From assembly GCF_043641665.1 (NCBI RefSeq), contig NC_092182.1, forward strand, positions 22,629,241 through 22,693,240: 64,000 nt of DNA, written 5' to 3'. A program made the translations under genes and the position numbers. Numbering within the stretch: position 1 is the stretch's first letter; every line of letters starts with the position of its first letter. Below the pieces are notes generated by a model, which did not search any database, was not told the DNA's origin, and saw only the letters and a list, made by a program, of their open reading frames with translations. This stretch comes from Enoplosus armatus (lineage: Eukaryota > Chordata > Actinopteri > Centrarchiformes > Enoplosidae). Shown one piece after another: positions 41,214 to 52,592 of this stretch.

Positions 41214-42279
41214 TGCATAATGGTATGAATCGAATCTAGAAGACAGCAGACATAAGTTTATATAGAGAATAGAAACTGGCAATAATGGTTAAACTCTGAG
41301 GTGTATCCACAGCATACATGTATTTTGTTAAAACAGTAGTGACAACAAAAGCCAACCACAGCTGAACAGTCTGACCGTACGTCACTACAACTCAAATCCT
41401 GCCAGTTGATCAGTTAAATTCTACCTTTCACTGTTTGTTTACATGGTGATCAATGTTAACTAATGCATGGAAAATCTCAGTCATACAATCAGTGTAATGA
41501 AACCAAAGTAATCTAAGCTATTGTGATCATTTCAAATGAGCACGACTGCATTATTGAAGTAGTCCTAAATGCATTACATAGTACAGGGCGGTGTGCAGTT
41601 CAGCATCATGTGAGCAAGGCAAACCCAGAGGCACTTTATCACTGAACGTTATGTTACGCCCAACTGACATAATGATTTCCTATATGGGTCAACGAAGGTC
41701 AAAAACACTTCAAAACAACAAAATCCTCGGCTAACAGCGCAGGTTAACAGGTTAGTTTGTAAGGCATGCTGCTCTGATGTTGTAGCCAGGAGTGAACTCT
41801 CCTCTGAAGTCCTTCAAACACCACGATGTTAACACCAGTGCACTGAGTGTGAGCCTAACTCCAGCAGAATGAAAAGGAGCCCTATATACTCTCTCTGCAT
41901 TCCTCAGTAAGAGAATCAAGTGCTTGCAATGCAGTCTTGTAATGTAAGCTCTTGATGAATGACACCATGTAGAAAAGAAGATGCTACTGCAAAATGCCAC
42001 AAGGACCAAATGTGAGGACACGCAAGATCCCAACAGTAAGGAAACATGCTGAAATGACTGCCACCAGGTCTTTATCTGTTGCAAAGATTTGATAATGTTG
42101 GCTTCCTCGAAATTGCAGTATAACATCCCCAGTCCAAGTCACCACTGCCTCCCAGAAACAGAGAAAAAAAAACAACCCTGTAGCAGACAGCCTAATCATT
42201 TTTCTTAGGATGCACATATATTATTTCAAATCCAAATTCGCTCTCGTGAAAAATGATCAATGTTGTGTTTTCATCCTCT
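40701..42279. other. Non-coding, contains one (CA)n tract
   Basis: No supported exon is seen. A minus-strand ATG near 42,199 opens a short hydrophobic leader-like frame, but it has only a weak donor. A 124-codon minus-strand frame at 41,752-42,126 has no recognisable domain. If the first exon at 42,972-43,110 is real, this region would be part of its first intron. Confidence 0.4.
41182..41210. repeat. (CA)n microsatellite
   Basis: An uninterrupted AC/CA tract of about 29 bp. Confidence 0.95.
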
Positions 42280-42472
42280 GACATCTAAACACGTCAACGG
42301 AGGATAGAGAGAAACCGCGACACACTGACTGATGCCACCGCTGAGCCGAGCAGACCGTGCTGAAAGCAGAAATCTGAGCAGGGGGAGAGAAAAAAAAAAC
42401 AACCAAAAAAGCAGACGCACTTTCATGTTTTTCCAAATCAACAACTTTAATATCTGTTGAGCCCGGGCTCAC

Positions 42473-42529
42473 TATCTGAGGTGCAAAAGCCACGATGACC
42501 AGAACGCCGAGGAGTGCGCGCGTCAGCAT
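42473..42529 (-). CDS. Candidate alternative leader exon
   Basis: An ATG at 42,529 with G at -3 opens a leader-like frame, MLTRALLGVLVIVAFAPQI, with a hydrophobic core. It is followed directly by GTGAGC, a possible donor in phase 0. It lies within the same CpG-rich block and on the same strand as the exon at 42,972-43,110. It could therefore be an alternative first exon of the same gene, or chance. The frame continues open past the donor to a stop near 42,257. Just downstream in that frame there is also a strong polypyrimidine-AG acceptor (TCTCCCCCTGCTCAG, ending near 42,375), but the sequence after it soon meets stops. Confidence 0.25.
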
Positions 42530-42877
42530 GGCTCAGCTGCGTGGTGCTCAGAAGTGAGGGTGCTGTCATGCATGCTGCTCGTGATAGTCAATGCAGACGA
42601 ATTAAGACTTAATACATAACTAGGCCTCCTGCTGTCCCTCTTCTTGCATTTTCCTTTGAGCACGCTGACACCACGCATTGTGCAGCCTGACCTGAATCCG
42701 ACCATTGTTCATTGATTTCTCTCCCCCACGACTTGGTGGGCGCGGAGGGGGAAAGTTGGCATGAGGCAAGCATGGCACCGATCGCCTCCATCCGGCTGTC
42801 CTGTTAACGTCCAGTTGGTATTTCACTGACACATATCACACATCACTCAACTCACTGACAGTTTGGCTACTGTTACA

Positions 42878-42919
42878 CCCCCCCGTACTGTTAGATCGGG
42901 GGGGGGGGGGGGGGGGGGG
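42878..42919. repeat. C7 and G22 homopolymer pair
   Basis: A run of seven C (42,878-42,884) and a run of 22 G (42,898-42,919) are separated by 13 bases. They can pair into a short GC stem, and the G-run alone could form a G-quadruplex on the plus strand. It lies about 50 bases inside the putative first intron of the minus-strand gene, which would carry it as C22 in RNA. Homopolymer length should be treated as uncertain, since assemblies often miscount such runs. Confidence 0.85.
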
Positions 42920-42971
42920 CTGTGCGAGAGGTTCCGACAGTGTGAAAATGAGATGACAGGGTCAGACTTAC

Positions 42972-43110
42972 CGACGGCTAAATCCAGTAGATCTGCGCAC
43001 AAGAGCAAGCACAACGAGAAGACGGTCATCTTTCCCTTATTTTGCAATAAATCCCAAACTCCATTTGCGTTTACATGCTCTCCGGGTTTCGGCTGTGTAA
43101 TCCCCGCCAT
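42972..43110 (-). CDS. First coding exon of a secreted or membrane protein
   Basis: The ATG at 43,110 has a strong Kozak context (G at -3, G at +4) and is the first ATG after an in-frame TAG at 43,144-43,146. The exon encodes 46 residues plus one base and ends at a perfect donor, CG|GTAAGT, with GT at 42,971-42,970, so the intron is phase 1. Residues 28-46 (MTVFSLCLLLCADLLDLAV) form a hydrophobic segment like a signal peptide; starting at Met28 would give a standard-length one. A signal-peptide exon ending in phase 1 is typical of immunoglobulin-superfamily and other modular extracellular proteins, so a cell-surface or secreted protein is likely. That is inference: no domain is encoded here. 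I do not recognise the gene. The next exon was not found; long first introns are usual for neural adhesion genes. Confidence 0.5.
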
Positions 43111-43460
43111 TCCAGAGGTATGCGATTGAAAGGTGCCCCCAAACTATTCATGTTGCAGCTCAAGTCTAAGTGGAGAAATCGGAGAAGTTGACAATGAATA
43201 CAGCATTCAGAGCGGCGAAAATCGAGCATCAGATCAACAAAAAAAAAATGACTCACTGGCTGCGATTACAGAACAAGCGGAGTGTTGTTTTTTTATCCTC
43301 CCAGTTTAAACAATGGGGAGCTGCGGTGAGCCGCGCAGCAGAGACAGGCTCTGGAAAAAACGGAGAGGTTTAGACGAAAATGTGCTCCCCTCTCTCCCTC
43401 TCTCTCCCTCTCTGTCTCTCCCTCTCTCTCCCGCCCTTCACACAGACGCACAGTCATTCC
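43111..43460 (-). promoter_or_regulatory. Probable 5' UTR and core promoter
   Basis: This CpG-rich segment lies immediately upstream of the minus-strand first exon. It holds a 50-bp polypyrimidine block on the plus strand (43,384-43,433, TCTCCC repeats) that would read as a GA-rich block in the transcript or promoter of the minus-strand gene. GA-rich promoter tracts recruit GAGA-type factors in other systems, but no specific factor is claimed. The transcription start is not resolved. Confidence 0.4.
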
Positions 43461-46393
43461 TGATCACTCGCTCTTTTAGTTCACACAATTTTCCTTAATC
43501 CTACCCTGGATTCAGACCACTCTAATTCTGTCCATAAAGCCGATTTATTTCTGTTGGATTTTTTTTTTTCCCCTGTAAAAAACAACGGTTTTTAAAGATC
43601 CTTATGCTCCGGTGCACTATATAACCTATAATACCAGAATAGCAATGCATGAATAAAGCAGGGGGGGTCACACCATGTCCAATTTATCAAACAATCAGAA
43701 AAGATTTGATGCATGTTTTTGCTTTTCATACGTCCTTTTCTGCAGCCAACGAAAAGAGATAAACTCCCTATTCTGTAAATGAAAAGGTGCTTCAACTCAA
43801 CTAATTTTTGCTTTACACTCCAATACATGTTGTATTAAATCGACATTCATTCAGCTGGACCTTGTCCTTGTTACATACTGTATTGCTGTCCACAGAATCC
43901 AAACCGCTTTAATTGGAGAAGATAAACACATTAAATACATTTTGTAGGAACAACATTAAACCCCTATAAAGACTTATTTGAACTTTATGAGTTGCTGTTT
44001 AATGGACCTGATCGGGCAGGTTAAAGTCTTCTGGTTCAAATTGGTTGCAATCATTTGTCTCATTAGGGATCATCTATCATGCAGGCAAGCAAGTGTGGAT
44101 TCAAGTGTCAGGGTGGGTTTCACCGGAGATGAAGTGACCATTCTTACGTGGTAGCATGATAACTGTATGTTCTTACAGTATAGGCCTATGTTATGAATGA
44201 CTGCAGCACTGCTATTTGCAAATGTCAAAAGCCTCTTTGTAAATGTTACATTAGAATTGTGCCCCACATGTATTCTTGAATACAAACATGACATTTTCTA
44301 AAAAATTCCAATTAGCATACCCCTGCTGTCACAAAGATACCAGCTTTACATCAGTCACGTGTGATTAATAGATGTAGGCTGAAATAATAGGGAGTTAAAT
44401 ATGTATTTTCTGTCATTGCGGCTCCAAAATCACAAGAAGTGTTCAAGAGTGATGAGGCCACAGGTATTGTCAAGACTCCCCAAACTTTGACAGTTGCCTT
44501 TGGCTATGTCATTCTAATCAGCATCACCTTAGCAAGGTTAGCCCTGGTTTGCTGCTCTCTTTTGCTTTGAAATGATGTTTGCAGCTCTATAAGCCTTTTG
44601 TGAAATGGTCCTTGGGGCTGTCTTTCAAAGCTCTTTCAAAGTCCAGGCAATAAGTTATTCAGGAAGACAGCCACCAGCATGCCAAATCCATTCCCGCAAA
44701 AATATGAATTCAGTTGAATAAAGCCATTGGTTTCCCATTTTCAGCAAAGCCGACTCAATATATCAAGGTCGTAAGCTTGTATTGATCTGAGAAGCAGTGA
44801 CCCAGTAAGACCTTTACCTATACAGGAACCCCAGGAAAGCTGTTTTCCATTCGGTGGTTCATACACTTTACTCATTATTAGACCCTTGTCACAACAACAA
44901 CAACACCAAACTGAATATTCTTCAAAAGACAACAGCATGAAAAGGTATATAAATTCAAAGTCTTCAGAACATGTAAATGCAGTGCCAGAGACTCTCCCAC
45001 ACTCCCTCCCCTCACTGCTGACAGAGTAGAGAGGATGCTTCCTTGGTTAAGGTCTGCAGTACTAATGCACTATCACACATCTCTAGAGGGCAGTGTCAAC
45101 AACAATTTATTGGGGTAACATAGCTGAACGTGTTGCTGTCCATATGGCATACAACCCACTAACAAAGAGGGGTCTTCGGTCTTATGAGAGTCCACAGATG
45201 GTTTTCATGTGCATCTCTTTCTCTTTGTACCATATAGGCACAAATCAATAAGCCTTAAGCTGTTTTGTAGCTTTTTATTTAGGATCTGAGGAATTACGAG
45301 GAAGAGGAAACCTGACACGCCGATAGAACTGACTCCATCTTGCTGAGGATTACTCTGTCTCCTCTCATTCTTCTTGTCTTTCCAGTTATCATTAAGTACT
45401 TGTTCCTTTGAATTACTTTGTTGGGATGCCTGTATCATTCCCACTAACCCATTTACTATTTTACTACATGGCTACTGGGTGGACACAGTTCTTTTTTTTA
45501 ATCATGTAATTGCGTGCACATTAGTTTTCTTAGCAGCACCAATTGCATGTTTTTATGTAAATAGAGTTCAAATAAAGTTTAGCAAGCACAGTTGGCTACA
45601 TTTAACTTGATGACATAGAATAAATATGTTTAAACATAGACTAAGGAATAGGTTATGCCTATGTTACTGCATGGCCTTATGTTTGTTCTCATTTTATAAA
45701 ATTAATCTGGGATCCATTAAAAACATTTATACATGAATGTGTACTTGAAATGAAAGCGGCTAAATCAGTAGTTTCATTTGGACCATACCGTTGTGTTGTT
45801 ATGCGCATCCTTTGGGCCATGTATGTCAGTTTATTTTTGTGGTTTGAGGATCGTGGGAATCATGTCTCCTATGTGGAAACTTAAAATCTTGCATTTGTGA
45901 GATTCGTAGCTGTGCTGTCACATCCTAGAAATGACATCAAAAAGTTTTCAGCTATTTCCTGAATGTAGAGTTTATCTCTTTTAGATTGATGAGCCAGTCA
46001 GTAAAAAGTTAAAAGAAAATATGACGCATGCCACGTAACCAGACCTGAAATGAAGTCTTAAAATAGCCTTTTTTTTCTTTTTGAGTCAAAAAGAGCTCCT
46101 GATGCCTTTTTGCGCTCCACTTGATGCTGAGGAAAGCAAGGACGAATTTTCAACTTGTGTGAAAAGGCTTCACCTTTGCCCTTCATTTAGTATAGTCTTA
46201 TTATATATATATATATATATATTACAGCCAGGTTGTCATTGTTCATCAAATCTTTGTTTCAAATAGCAAATCCTGTGAGTTCAGTTAAGATTGTAACCTT
46301 CATTGTTGGCAGTGGAAATCCTAACTGTCATTCTGCACCCTTGGCAGTCTCAGGATCAGCGACGTGGACAGCGGCTCTCTGGTGCAGAATATA
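43461..46393. other. Non-coding upstream flank
   Basis: This would be upstream of the minus-strand promoter. No plus-strand divergent exon is visible. It contains an ACA trinucleotide run near 44,892-44,909 and a (TA)10 tract, and no supported gene. Confidence 0.45.
46202..46222. repeat. (TA)10 microsatellite
   Basis: An uninterrupted TA tract of about 21 bp. Confidence 0.95.
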
Positions 46394-46504
46394 GCAGAGC
46401 CAGACCTATCTCAACACTTTGGAGAAAGGACTGACCCATTATCAAATCACAATTGTCTTATGCGGTGCTAAGCCCAGGATGCAGCGACCATGCCCTTGCA
46501 AAAA
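46394..46504 (-). mobile_element. Teleost interspersed repeat, copy 2 (inverted)
   Basis: Read on the minus strand, this runs TTGCAAGGGCATGGTCGCTG, then CATCCTGGGCTTAGCACCGC, then AGACAATTGTGATTTG, and ends GATAGGTCTGGCTCTGC. It matches copy 1 (about 26,450-26,610) closely over the first 65 bases, then has a deletion, then matches again at the right end. Substitutions at many CpG and other sites show that both copies are old. Confidence 0.75.
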
Positions 46505-49500
46505 GGTAACAGGCAAATAGAGGAAGGGGAGGAGGATTCTGACTGAAATAGTCAGCCAATGGCAGAGTTATCCCAACCGCCTACATGAGTCAGACTAAGA
46601 ATGTCCTAAATGATCCTGCTGAGCTGTACAGGAAAGCAGGAGGATGCTATGCTGATCTATTGATAGTTTTTAACTTTCATAACAGCTGAACCAGTGTTAT
46701 TTTGGAACAGTCAAGTTTGCAGATTTCCATAACTTTGTGATACAGAAACCTATGAACAGATAAAGTCACCTTAACCTGAACCCGTGGCCATCTTGTAGAA
46801 AAAAATGAAAATACTCACTTGTATATTATATTGTTGAGGTGTTAAAGTTGCTGGCATGTGACAACTACAGGTTAATTCCTCCAGCTAGTCTATTGGCTGT
46901 GTCCAATGGAGCACCAATATAAACGGCTTATGAACATGCGGACCATCAGAAAAAGCCAAAATCTATTGATTTTAATCAACAAATATTTATTTACACAGTA
47001 CATGCCAATAGTACACATAACTTAAGAAAACATTATTAGAAAGAATCATCAGTACAAATATCTGCAAACCCACAACTAACGAACAATGGCTGTTCCTTCC
47101 TCCTTTCTCCTCAGGGCACACTGTCTATGGCAAATTAGCCATGCAATGGAAAACACAACTACAATCATTTTATGACAAAATGTTTAACAGCATTAGTAAT
47201 GCTGGCTTAAGAACAGCCCAAATATCATCCAGATTCTACAATCAACCATTAACATTTTCTCCACAAGGAGAGATATATGTCATTTACAACATAGCAGCTG
47301 TATGCTTGCTCTGTGGAATAGCACCCAGGACTTAAACGGATCTGTCAGTGGAACCAGAGCAAGATGACATGAATCAATTGGCTAAAGTAGTGTACACAAA
47401 CCAGTGACGCAACCTTAGTGTTTGTGTCTCAGTCAGACACCTGCGAACAGAAATTGTGCAATCGCATGGGGATTCATGAGGGAGCTGCTGCTAAAGTCAG
47501 CTTCTAATCATTAATGTAAAACAAAATGAAGCACCATCAGATCACGGCAAATTCCTTGTAATGTATGTTACTTGGCAATAAACAGTTTCTGATTCTGATT
47601 CTTAAGAACAGCTGCCAAGAGGATCTTTGTGAGAACTCTGGGCATTTTGTTGGGAATGTGAAATTGCAAACAAAAGGATTTTGTCCACCTTACGCGAAAT
47701 GGACACCGAAGTCCAGACTGACTAATGTGCGTTGCAGTTTTTATGCTGCAGTGGTATCAGCTAAGAGAACAAGTTTGTCTTAGTCTCTAAGAAAATCAAT
47801 TGTGGCATTAAGAGAACTCTGAAATGAGCTCAAGGCCGGCCCCAAATCATTCCTTATTCTGTGTAATGTAGTTGTCCCTAATATGAGTGGATATTCAAGG
47901 ATGGAAAAGTGTCCCTTTCCAGTCCCGATCTGCTGGTCGCAATACCTGCATCTCCCAGCAGAATTAGCATCAGTTATTCTGAATGGCCACATTGTTTGTG
48001 CAAACTCTTTGTCACCTGCCAAAGACTCTTGCATGCACTACAGTGATTTGTGAACATTTATCTTACAAAGTGTCAGTGAATTGGGAGCTTCAATAGAAAA
48101 CGAATGCGTAATCACCATAAAGATTCATTCTCTTATGTATACAAAGAGGCTTTATCAGAACAGTGTTAGACATTTGTTTTACTCATTGCACATGGGTAAT
48201 GAATAGTAATGCATTTCGTTTCAGGTGATGCAACACGTAGTATGCATTTAAACATCAGTGAATTCGTGTCAGTCTTGTATGCAAGCACTCTCTCACTGCC
48301 AGCATTAAACTGATACGGGCCAACCAGAGCTGATGGTGCTGGACTCACCACAATAACTACACCTGAGGGTCAGTCCCACAATGCCCGATGACATCCAGTG
48401 GCTCACCGTCAGGCTGGTGTGTAAGGGCCCTGACAGCTTCATTCCAGTACAATGGACTTGTGCATCTGTAATACATTCTCTCATAAGGCATCAAAGTTAT
48501 TAAGTTGGGGAGGGATCCCTTTAAGACACTATGCCTAGGTGGATGAACATCTGATTTCACAGCTTAACAATACTTGTCTCTTTCAATAGGCTCTATGCAT
48601 TACTCAGGATGAATTACTATCCAAATGTGTGGCAATGGAATTGCCTCTTATCACCGGAAACCTTGATCTGAATATAAACGTGTCTTGTCGTCAATGTAAA
48701 TGTCCTGCCAGCTATTAACCGTCTTTCAGTTTTGACCAATTTAATTGCTTAGGTACAGTAGGATTGATTTAAATTATCTCCATTACTCAATCTGAATTGC
48801 TTTCATGTTTAGAGTCTGATGTGAGGAATATTTAATAAGACAATCACATCTGAAAAAAGCTTTTGCGCTTCCATTAGTGAAATGTGACAGGCTGAGAACT
48901 GTAAAGTACTGAGGAAGAAAGATTATCGTCAATATTGCTTTCCTAACCCTTACAAATAATTGTAGTCACTCTATTTGATCATTTTGCTTGCAAGCATTCA
49001 ATGCATATTCACAGACTTGTGAAAACATGGGCATAGATTAAATATTGAGAAGGCATGTTTTGCTTACTTTACATGGCCTTCAGTTGTGTTCTCTAAGCAC
49101 AAGGGTGAGTCTTATGTAGAGATTAAAACAGATTTTATCTCACACGTCAGATGGAGCAGATGTACATACATTTGTCGTACAGTTGTCTTCCCACAAAATC
49201 AGAAGCTTGATGCAGATTTAACATGTTTCCAGGTGTGATAGCATCTGTTTCAGCGTCCTGATACACAATGAAACACTGTTTTAACGAGGCAGACTGGCTG
49301 TATTGTAAAATGACCACTGTCACTGCTAATGAACACTTTATGAATCATTTAAAGCTAAAAATGTTTCCATAATAAATGTATTACGACAACTGCTTTCAAA
49401 GAAATTAATACAAAACTCTTTATGAAAACATGGACAAAAGGCCAGACTCAAGGCAGGGATTTTTTTTACATTGCAGTTTTTCTATGTAATTTTCTCCCTC

Positions 49501-51679
49501 ACACTTCTCAGACCCACTGCTTTGAGGCTCTTACATGTTGCAAATGCTCATTTTCAAAGAGATTACAACACATATCTGTCAGAAGCAGAATTGCATGGAT
49601 ATTATGCATGGGGGGACGACTCAGAAGTCTGCCAGTGGGGAACACATTGCAGTGTGCCTGAACCATCACCAGAGATTACGGGTGACTTCTTAAAATGGGA
49701 CAAGACCAGGCTTGCGGGGTTGACCAGGTTGGAACCAGCTGTAGACGTGCTTTAGCTGCACAATTTCACTTTATTTGCAGCACACGTAGATAGGGAGAAA
49801 TAAAACATCTATGTCATCTACAAGTATCTCCTGAAGCGATTGGCCTCGTATGACTCACTGAAAAGAGTGATACCCTGTAGTGGCTTTTCAGAATACCTGT
49901 GGCCATTAATACAGCAATGCCACACATGCACACGCACACACTTTTTATAAAAGGAGGGAGAGTCACTTACAATAGCTTCATTGTGCACATTTTCGAATAC
50001 ATTAAAACAACATATTTGTAGTACAGTATCTTATTTAAATTCTATGTATACGCTGAAAGCTAAATATCAGTCGACCTGTGAAGGAAAAATGTAAAATTTC
50101 ATAAAACACATTAGACTTAGCTTAGTTGTTCTGGCATGCTGCCTTGTAATGCTACTTATACTCATTTAGAGGGAAAGGTGTAGAAAACTATTCCGGTAAA
50201 AGTACAAAATTTGAATATTAACAGTTAAACTTTCTTTTTAAGGCAGCTCTCTATGAATATGCTTTGAGAGAAAAGAACTGAAAGCCAATGGAAAGTCTAC
50301 TTGTTTGGGAAATACATAGGGAACAGCATAGATCATTTCTAAAGACAGCCTGGCTGTGCTTTCTTGCTAACATTTTGCTATCTAGCCATATTACCAGTAC
50401 CAACCATTGGATTAAGACTTATTTTACTACAAGAAAACTTTAGTTAAATGCCTGTTCCTTGTAATATAACACTACAGGCACAACAAAGCCAAATCAGCGT
50501 AGGCTTATACAACAAGCAGGCACGCAGACTGCCTATTATACTGCCTATTATTTGATGATACACTAACAACTGCTAACATACTTGAAATATCTGTACATTG
50601 TGTTACCTTTGATACTCACCTGCTTCCTGGTCCTCGGGCAAAAGAAAAGGGTCTGCTGAGGATCTCATGTCTATTTATACCTCCCAATTCTACCATGTGT
50701 CAGGAGCTGGTGGGGGTGTCCCCCCCCCCCTCCCGTCCCCCACAGGTGGTTTAGGCCAATCTTAATAGTTACTAAAAGGGGTTTCAGTGTGAGGTGTTGC
50801 TGCATGGTGTCATAATAAATGCCCACACAAGGGCTAGACTAAATTTGCCTGAGCCTCCTCACTTATTCTCAAGTATGGGCCAAAATACTGTTTACTGGTA
50901 GGGAGGATTTATATACAGAGCTGTTGTTTTAGACTGCATTAGTTTTAGCTATTTGTGGTGTATATTATTAAATGACTTTCTGCAAGCCTCTGGTTGTAGT
51001 GCTCTACTGCCAAATGGTACCGTACATTTTTTTCAAATAGACTACACAGAAAGAAGACATCATATATTCAGGCCAGTGGTAAAAAAAAAAAAAGTAACAA
51101 TATTTAAATATTAATTACTGTAACAAAATTAGCTTAATAACATTCTCCACAAGCTTGGGCACACATAATCTCTTTTTATATTCACTTTGGTTTTGTCACA
51201 ACTGCGTCATCTGTGAGCACTGGCATGCTTCCTTCTGAGCAGTGGCAGACAGTTGGCATACTTTGATGAAAAATTATTCTAACTGTTCCCAATGAGTTCT
51301 GTGGATTATTATGAGTAACTGTGTCAGAATTTAAATTGCCTTTATATCAATGCTTGCTCAGACAAACACACTGTTCCAACTCAAACACATTGTGGCCATG
51401 CCCTGTCTATCAGAGAGAAGACAACCGTCCGTTAATTAAGAACTTGAAGAGGTTTAAACCATTTTGATTGATACCCAAACCCTGGCAGTTGTGTTGCGCA
51501 TCAAAGCACCAGAAATAATCCATCTTCGGGATTTGATTTTGTCATCTGTTTGCCTTTGAACATGACCATAGTAGCACAGAAACACACTTCTGTTTAGGCG
51601 TCCCCCACTGACATGTGAACACAGCATAATAGCTATGACTAAAAACTGATAATTGTCCAGTGGCATTCATCCCAGACCC
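46505..51679. other. Non-coding stretch
   Basis: No exon is supportable. A minus-strand frame at 47,780-48,034 ends in sequence vaguely like a LINE ORF C-terminus, too weak to call. A possible solo LTR at about 50,660-50,860 is described in its own entry. Confidence 0.45.
50660..50860 (+). other. Possible solo LTR
   Basis: A TATA-like CTATTTATAC (about 50,670) is followed about 140 bp later by AATAAA (about 50,814) and a C/T-rich stretch. That spacing resembles an LTR with promoter and polyadenylation signals. There is a C12-type homopolymer at about 50,719-50,730. No matching second LTR, primer-binding site or target-site duplication was found, so the call is weak. Confidence 0.2.
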
Positions 51680-51834
51680 AGACATCACGAAAATCTGATC
51701 AACTGAACCTTGGGCTCACGGCCATCTGCCACCAAATTTCATCCAAATTCACTGATTAACTTTTCGGATATCTTGCTAACAGACAGACGACATCAAGTGA
51801 GTGAAAATATAACCTAATTTGTTGATGGAGGTAA
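51680..51834 (+). mobile_element. Teleost interspersed repeat 3' end
   Basis: CACCAAATTTCATCCAAATT, TCTTGCTAACAGACAGACGA and the tail TTGATGGAGGTAA match the 3' portion of a repeat family I recall as common in percomorphs. It is non-coding, with a few deletions. Probably a non-LTR or SINE-type tail, not verified. Confidence 0.55.
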
Positions 51835-52115
51835 ATATCTTCAGCATGGCTAATATTTGAGCCATATCGTACAGGCTGACAGCCTTCTATTCCAAGTGTT
51901 ATCTCTATCACTTTGCTAACAACAAGACTGCCACAGCATCTGGGTCACTACACGTCTTAAAAAAATATCATTTTATGTGTGTGTCAAGTTGGTGATGGAG
52001 GGATAAACAGAGAATTTTTAATTTAGTTCCACCAAAGCAATAACCACTTAGCTTCCTTATGCCTGAAAGCATGTAATTATGTTCCCACCCCATCTCTCTC
52101 TTGCTTTCAGACACA

Positions 52116-52191
52116 TACACACACACACACACACACATATGTGCTGGTGGGAGTTTCTACACACACACACAAACATATATATATATATATA
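52116..52191. repeat. (CA)n and (CA)(TA)n microsatellite pair
   Basis: A CA tract at 52,116-52,137, then after a 21-bp spacer a second CA tract (52,159-52,170) followed by (TA)8 at 52,176-52,191. Confidence 0.9.
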
Positions 52192-52423
52192 TGCAGTACA
52201 ACAGTAGGAGAAAATAATCTCCCTTCAAACCTTGCAGTCATATTTCAGATAGTATTCATTCATACAGCTAGATTTTTTGTAGGTGTGTAGAAGCACATTC
52301 AAATATGCTAGTATGCAACGTTGTCTCCTAGAAATTACAATTATATACTACTATTTTATCTCCCCAAATATGCGATGCGATTCACATGTGATGGGAAATG
52401 TAATTGACGCCTGGATAATGTTT

Positions 52424-52592
52424 AAGTCAAGTCAAGCAGACATGGTATTTCAAGTCAAGTCGATTTCTGTTTATATAGCTCAATATCACAAATCACATTT
52501 GCCTCAGGGGGCTTAACAATCTGTACAGCACACAACACCCTCTGTCCTTAGACCCTAGATATGAATGAATGAGGAAAAACTCCAAAACTTAT
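52424..52592 (+). mobile_element. Teleost interspersed repeat fragment
   Basis: AAGTCAAGTCGATTTCTGTT, TATATAGCTCAATATCACAA and CTGTCCTTAGACCCT match a very frequent fish repeat that begins AAGTCAAGTCAATTTTATTT in its consensus. The AAGTCAAGTC string occurs twice (52,424 and 52,451), which may be a duplicated start or a target-site effect. It is cut off after GAGGAAAAACTCC. Confidence 0.65.

Larger units (their letters stand above)
42280..43460 (-). promoter_or_regulatory. CpG-rich block, probable promoter region
   Basis: CpG dinucleotides are conspicuously dense here: by eye about two dozen in 42,960-43,460 and more than a dozen in 42,290-42,560. The rest of the window is poor in CpG. Such blocks in fish genomes commonly mark unmethylated promoters and first exons. 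The block overlaps a minus-strand coding exon with an excellent donor, so the promoter is assigned to the minus strand. No clear TATA box was placed. The transcription start is not determined. Confidence 0.5.

Noticed and set aside
41752..42126. 124-codon minus-strand open frame below the CpG-rich block
   Set aside because: It overlaps another frame, has no domain, and does not connect in phase with the first exon through visible splice sites.
42257..42374. Acceptor-like TCTCCCCCTGCTCAG (ending near 42,375) as exon 2 of the first-exon gene
   Set aside because: Joining in phase 1 meets a stop after about 27 codons and gives no domain. The acceptor may be chance polypyrimidine.
47780..48034. 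Minus-strand frame with a possible LINE C-terminal tail
   Set aside because: The resemblance is limited to a few residues and no upstream reverse transcriptase motif is present.
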